From positions 152,797 to 216,796 of the forward strand of contig NZ_JABAGQ010000008.1 in assembly GCF_012844225.1 (NCBI RefSeq): a stretch of DNA of 64,000 nucleotides. Direction: 5' to 3'. The notes below the pieces were generated by a model. That model did no database searches. It worked only from the letters and a program-made list of their open reading frames with translations, and was not told the origin of the DNA. This document shows, one piece after another, positions 60,674 to 64,000 of the stretch (position 1 is its first letter; each line of letters begins with the position of its first letter). Source of the stretch: Rhodococcus sp. 105337. GTDB taxonomy: Bacteria; Actinomycetota; Actinomycetes; Mycobacteriales; Mycobacteriaceae. The position numbers were made by a program, and so were the translations under genes.

Positions 60674-61042
60674 GTGACGACCATCGACGAGTTGCAAGCA
60701 GCGGTGCGTGCCTTCACCGACGAACGCGAATGGGGACAATTCCACACTCCGAAGAACCTGATCATGGCACTCACCGGAGAACTCGGCGAGCTCGCAGAGA
60801 TCTTCCAGTGGCTTACTCCCGAGCAAGCGGATCAACTCGATCCGCAACAACGGAAGCAGACCTCCGACGAGCTTGCCGATGTGTTCATATACCTGCTCCG
60901 GCTCGCCGACGTCCTTGACATCGACCTGGCCCACGCCGTTCGGAGCAAGCTCGCCTCCAACGCCAGCAAGTATCCCGTCGACCAGGCGCGCGGCAACGCC
61001 ACCAAATACACAGAACTGAGGACCTCGTCAGGTACCGACTGA
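60674..61042 (+). CDS. MazG-like nucleotide pyrophosphohydrolase (dCTPase type)
   Basis: A 122-residue all-alpha NTP pyrophosphatase. The metal-binding Glu/Asp pattern is present: GELGELAEIFQW and DELADVFIYLLRLAD. WGQFHTPKNLIMAL and the C-terminal NASKYPVDQARGNATKY fit the short XTP3-transactivated/RS21-C6 type, which hydrolyses dCTP-like nucleotides, including modified ones. GTG 60674 follows GACGGAG; an in-frame open leader upstream is not coding. It lies between the helicase and the type IV restriction gene. Removing unusual nucleotides in phage defence is possible, but house-cleaning is equally likely. Confidence 0.87.
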   Translation: MTTIDELQAAVRAFTDEREWGQFHTPKNLIMALTGELGELAEIFQWLTPEQADQLDPQQRKQTSDELADVFIYLLRLADVLDIDLAHAVRSKLASNASKYPVDQARGNATKYTELRTSSGTD

Positions 61043-61183
61043 TAAACGCGGTAAGGGGCGCGATCCGGAGGTGTGAATGCGCGTCGATCCGTTGCCCTGA
61101 CGATCGAAACCGAGGAGACCCGACCGGTTGCGTTCCGAAGATGCACACCTACACGATCGCCCGAGCTGTTCAGCGAGAGTTGC

Positions 61184-62071
61184 TTAGGCGTTCTGCGTTG
61201 TCCATTGGCAGGCTTTTCGGTGCCGGCCGAGGGCGGCACGGTCTGGACGCTGCCTCGGATTCGCGGGTACCCGGAGTGGTCTGCCATCGAACGATGCGTA
61301 CTCGCTGCGTTTCAGCATCGGTGAAACTTCGATGGTGAGCAGATCCGTGACAGTCCACATCTGCAAGTCGAAGAGAGTGTGGAGATCAGCGCGAAGCAAT
61401 ATTCCATTGGTGACGTGGTTGCTGTGATCGCCGAAGTATCGGTCGATGTGTGCTGCTTCGAGAACCGATTCGACGTTCGATCCTGTTACAGCGCAACTGT
61501 GTTCGTACGCAACGAGGAGTGATTGGCGAAACCTACGCTGGCCCCGTCGGGCTGCGATCTCGCGTTTCGCTCGCTCACGCAGATCGTCGCCATGCGTATA
61601 CCCGGGAGAGTACTCGAGCTGGGTGTCGTCCGGTAGCGGGAGACTCGCAAAGGCGATATCGCTCCGATTGTCGAACAGGGATCTAAGGTGCGATTCGGCT
61701 ACCGGACCATCGATTTCGTTGGCTGGGGCTTGCGCGGCGTAGTTGCGTCCGTGCTCTCGTTTGAGCTCGCCCCACGTCAAGGAACGCTGGGGAACCTCGC
61801 TAATGGTCTCGAAGTCGAAGCGATGGGTGTAGCCGCCGTCGTCTCTGTCGATCCAGTGAGCCGAACGCGAGCCGGGGGTGAGTTCGTAGAGAGCGCTGGT
61901 TGCGCGAACCCTGCTGAGTAGCCCGGTCCCTGACAGCCAGAAGTAGATATCGTCTCCAGGCTCGATGCGTCGGAAGAACCCGGGCTGGCGGACATCCCAG
62001 AACCCGTCGTCGCGCGCGAAATCCCAATGCTGTGGAGTGCCCTTGCCGATTTTGACGATCCAACTGGTCAA
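61184..62071 (-). CDS. EVE-HNH modification-dependent (type IV) restriction endonuclease
   Basis: A 295-residue protein. The N-terminal 140 residues look like an EVE/PUA-type domain that flips modified bases: WIVKIGKGTPQHWDFARDDG, PGDDIYFWLSGTG. The C-terminal half is an HNH_2 nuclease: RRGQRRFRQSLLVAYEHSC, AVTG, EAAHI (H208), then N222 and DLHTLFD (H231). EVE-HNH enzymes such as VcaM4I cut DNA containing modified cytosine. The start is TTG 62071, with AAAAGG upstream; no ATG fits the frame. It is on the minus strand like the ankyrin and McrC-like genes upstream, 174 bases from the ankyrin gene. Confidence 0.82.
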   Translation of the reverse strand: MTSWIVKIGKGTPQHWDFARDDGFWDVRQPGFFRRIEPGDDIYFWLSGTGLLSRVRATSALYELTPGSRSAHWIDRDDGGYTHRFDFETISEVPQRSLTWGELKREHGRNYAAQAPANEIDGPVAESHLRSLFDNRSDIAFASLPLPDDTQLEYSPGYTHGDDLRERAKREIAARRGQRRFRQSLLVAYEHSCAVTGSNVESVLEAAHIDRYFGDHSNHVTNGILLRADLHTLFDLQMWTVTDLLTIEVSPMLKRSEYASFDGRPLRVPANPRQRPDRAALGRHRKACQWTTQNA

Positions 62072-62244
62072 TGCCCATGCGCCTTTTCAGGTTCGCATCG
62101 GGTGGGGGCATGTCCTGTGTCGGAAGCCCGTCGGGCCGTGCTCGTGAAGTGTTAGTGGTGAGGAGATAGTACTGGGCGATCAGGTCGCGTATCGCGTCCC
62201 GACCTGGGTTCTCGGCCGTGGATCGTGGATCGGGGTAGATGTGG

Positions 62245-62973
62245 CTATACGAACCCCTCCTCGACGAGGGTGAACCCTTCGGTGGTGACGACGTGTGCTT
62301 GCCCGGATCCTCCGGCGACTCGGCACCAACTTTCTACGAACAGATAGCTGCGCATAAGTCGGATGGAGAAGCCGCCGTACATACCCGGGATGGGGAACCA
62401 TAACGCTTGGTCGGTGGTCTCGGCGAGTGCCTCGGTGGCAGGGTGGCGGAGCCGTACAGGCAGAGCAGGGCGGATTCGAGATTCGACCAACCGCGCCAAG
62501 TGTTCGTCGAGCTTGCTGAAGACGTCATTGTCGACACGCTTGGATGTGGGTGGGACGAGCGAGTCGCCAAGCGTGATGTGTCCCTTCTTCACAGCAATAT
62601 CGTGTGCAGTTTCGCCGGACGCGGTGCGTAATGACGGCCATCCGCCACGTTGGATGAGTTCCTCGACAACCGAAACCGGCGCGTTGTGCCAGGCGGCTTG
62701 GTGAAGTGGTGTGTACCAGGACTTTCCATACGCACGCCACGAGTTCGGCGACAGGGTGTATCTGTGGGTATCGAGCAGGCCGAACACAGCCTCCCAGTTT
62801 GCGGCTCTGGCTGCATCGGCAAGTGCGTTTCGAACCGCGATTTCCTCTTCGGAGAAATGATCGAGTCGCCCATCCCACACAGTCGTTTTGGGATGGTCGG
62901 GATTTTCAGCCCCGTCGAGGCGCGCAGGAGCGCTGGTGTCGCCCGCCGACGTGTCACCGTTTATCTCGGCCAC
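62245..62973 (-). CDS. Ankyrin-repeat protein in the McrC/EVE-HNH cluster
   Basis: A 242-residue protein. Two to three ankyrin-type repeats occupy about residues 45-140: WEAVFGLLDTHRYTLSPNSWR, WYTPLHQAAWHNAPVSVVEELI, GETAHDIAVKKGH. The C-terminal hundred residues (HLARLVESRIRPALPVRLRHP; YGGFSIRLMRSYLFVESWCRV) form an unknown mixed domain. GTG 62973 is preferred since CGGAG lies 7 bases ahead; ATG 63006 is an alternative. Similar proteins are seen near restriction genes in actinobacteria, but their role is unknown. It is the same strand as the McrC-like gene, 177 bases apart. Confidence 0.78.
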   Translation of the reverse strand: MAEINGDTSAGDTSAPARLDGAENPDHPKTTVWDGRLDHFSEEEIAVRNALADAARAANWEAVFGLLDTHRYTLSPNSWRAYGKSWYTPLHQAAWHNAPVSVVEELIQRGGWPSLRTASGETAHDIAVKKGHITLGDSLVPPTSKRVDNDVFSKLDEHLARLVESRIRPALPVRLRHPATEALAETTDQALWFPIPGMYGGFSIRLMRSYLFVESWCRVAGGSGQAHVVTTEGFTLVEEGFV

Positions 62974-63117
62974 TTCTGAACTCCGTTCCTTGATGTTCGC
63001 CTGCACTTTCAGATATCGAAGTGCCAGGACAATTGCAACCTCCGCGATGTGGGCTTGCGTGCCCTCAGAGTTGCGTGTTGGTTTGGAAGGTCGAACCGAG
63101 CAATAGCGTCACACGTA

Positions 63118-63135
63118 GCTGACATGCGAGTCAGC
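63118..63135 (-). terminator. Short hairpin after the McrC-like gene
   Basis: GCTGAC and GTCAGC arms with a 6-base loop, 15 bases past the stop. Weak, no T-run. Confidence 0.35.
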
Positions 63136-63149
63136 CGGCTCACTTGGTG

Positions 63150-64000
63150 TCATCTGGAGCTGTCACGGAGCTGCTTCGCGAGATCCATTCCGGCACGATC
63201 CAGGTACTGCGCGAACGCAGCGTCGGTCCGGACATCGCCAGGTTGAGGGAACGGAATGCTGTAGGCATCGAGCGGGATCGTGCTATCAGGTCCTCGATAC
63301 CATCGTGCAGTCGGTCCAGTTCCTGGGTAGATGAGCATGACCCGGCTCGGACGCCGCCCTTCGTCCGCCACGAGGTGGCTGTAGGCAAACATTTGGTATT
63401 GGTCGTCGCGGCTCGGTGCCACGAGACTGCTACGCAACTTGTATTTCGCATCGATCACCACGAGATCGTCGCCAAACTGGGCCACGAGATCCGGGAATGT
63501 GCGGGATCCGCTGTCCGCCTTGCCGGACCAGGGGTCCGCCACCACCCCCGTACCGAGTCTGCTTTGATTCCGCACGGCGTCGAACCCCGCGCGTTGAAGC
63601 AACTCCTCGACAATGCGTTCCCACAGCTTGTCGGTGCGTGTCGACAACTCGAAGGCATCGGTTTCTCGGGAATGCGCCTTGCCTGCGATGTGCTCGCGTT
63701 CGCTCAGGACTGCCAGGCTCATCGCGAGCGCGTCGGACCACGGGCGATCCAGACGGGACAAGTGGAGGCGCGGCCCGTCTGTAAGTGCGGCACGAAGCGG
63801 TGTCGAGGTGACCTCGCTGAGAGTCCGCCGCAGACCGACGGCATCGTGCCGCAGCCGTGTTGTCGAGTATTCGGCAGAGAACGGGGACGGAATCGAGCCG
63901 CCATCGGAGGGTAAGTCCCGGGGAGTGGTGGGAATCGGCTGAGCGCATCCGGCCAGGTCCGCGGCGTGTCGCTCCCTCGCCGAGGGTGGGCCATCGCGTA
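63150..64000 (-). CDS. McrC-like (DUF2357-type) nuclease, partial at the right edge
   Basis: The minus-strand frame is open from the stop at 63150 to the end of the window, so the start lies beyond 64000. About 283 residues are seen. TTG 63761 is an in-frame codon, but coding clearly goes on upstream (LRRTLSEVTSTPLRAALTDG, then RLHLSRLDRPWSD). The nuclease part has LWERIVEELLQRAGF, PDLVAQFGDDLVVIDAKYK with the catalytic Asp and Asp-x-Lys, and DDQYQMFAYSHLV, as in McrC, the cutting subunit of McrBC restriction of methylated DNA. A McrB-type AAA gene would be expected just outside the window. Confidence 0.78.
   Translation of the reverse strand, partial: RDGPPSARERHAADLAGCAQPIPTTPRDLPSDGGSIPSPFSAEYSTTRLRHDAVGLRRTLSEVTSTPLRAALTDGPRLHLSRLDRPWSDALAMSLAVLSEREHIAGKAHSRETDAFELSTRTDKLWERIVEELLQRAGFDAVRNQSRLGTGVVADPWSGKADSGSRTFPDLVAQFGDDLVVIDAKYKLRSSLVAPSRDDQYQMFAYSHLVADEGRRPSRVMLIYPGTGPTARWYRGPDSTIPLDAYSIPFPQPGDVRTDAAFAQYLDRAGMDLAKQLRDSSR

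Noticed and set aside
1..64000. CRISPR arrays, transposases and tRNA genes
   Set aside because: I looked for short regular repeats, IS-type ends and clover-leaf motifs and saw none that hold up by eye; a tRNA scan would be decisive.

Overview
The window is high-GC actinobacterial DNA, most likely from the Rhodococcus/Nocardiaceae branch (inference). Reasons: the 3-hydroxybenzoate 6-hydroxylase closely resembles, from memory, the Rhodococcus jostii RHA1 enzyme; the maleylpyruvate isomerase is of the mycothiol-dependent type; FadD17-, MpaB/Lcp- and DUF3558-type proteins occur; GTG starts and 4-bp stop/start overlaps are common. No rRNA, tRNA, CRISPR array or transposase was seen.

Layout. 1-4.7 kb: end of a membrane protein, a NarL-type two-component pair, a small membrane protein, an atypical SDR, and the wreck of an L-2-hydroxyglutarate oxidase gene beside a GntR gene. 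5.1-11.2 kb: a complete gentisate route for 3-hydroxybenzoate (hydroxylase and transporter leftward; IclR regulator, gentisate dioxygenase, fumarylpyruvate hydrolase and maleylpyruvate isomerase rightward). 11.4-22.5 kb: an acidic exported protein, a 1,825-residue single-chain acyl-CoA carboxylase, then a rightward set with a lipoprotein, an orphan ParA and unknown proteins. 22.5-28.5 kb: a lipid-type cluster (flavin monooxygenase, hydrolase, FadD17-like synthetase, SDR, luciferase-like oxidoreductase) with a KstR-like operator. 28.7-30.4 kb: ctaD.

30.4-38.1 kb holds the most unusual unit: a TetR gene divergent from a six-gene operon. The operon has two DUF1989 'urea-carboxylase-associated' proteins, a urea/guanidine-carboxylase carboxyltransferase half with no biotin carboxylase or biotin-carrier domain, an unknown protein, a 2-oxoglutarate/Fe(II) oxygenase and a sodium:solute symporter. 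It looks like import and oxidative or hydrolytic breakdown of a small nitrogen compound.

38.1-50.4 kb: a heme-oxygenase-like ABM protein, an AbiEi/DUF559-type protein, and three copies of a two-gene module (DUF3558 lipoprotein plus a 109-residue WXG100-like helical protein). Two copies are a recent tandem duplication in which a central block has diverged while both flanks stayed nearly identical. A GH3 glucosidase, an endonuclease-III-like protein, a TetR/MpaB divergent pair and a membrane hydrolase lie among them. 50.8-51.8 kb: a zinc alcohol dehydrogenase.

52.0-64.0 kb is a probable defence island: an exonuclease-BRCT-TerD fusion, a NERD helicase, a 1,452-residue SF1 helicase with a C-terminal nuclease-like domain, a MazG-like pyrophosphohydrolase, an EVE-HNH type IV restriction enzyme, an ankyrin protein and a McrC-like nuclease that runs off the right edge.
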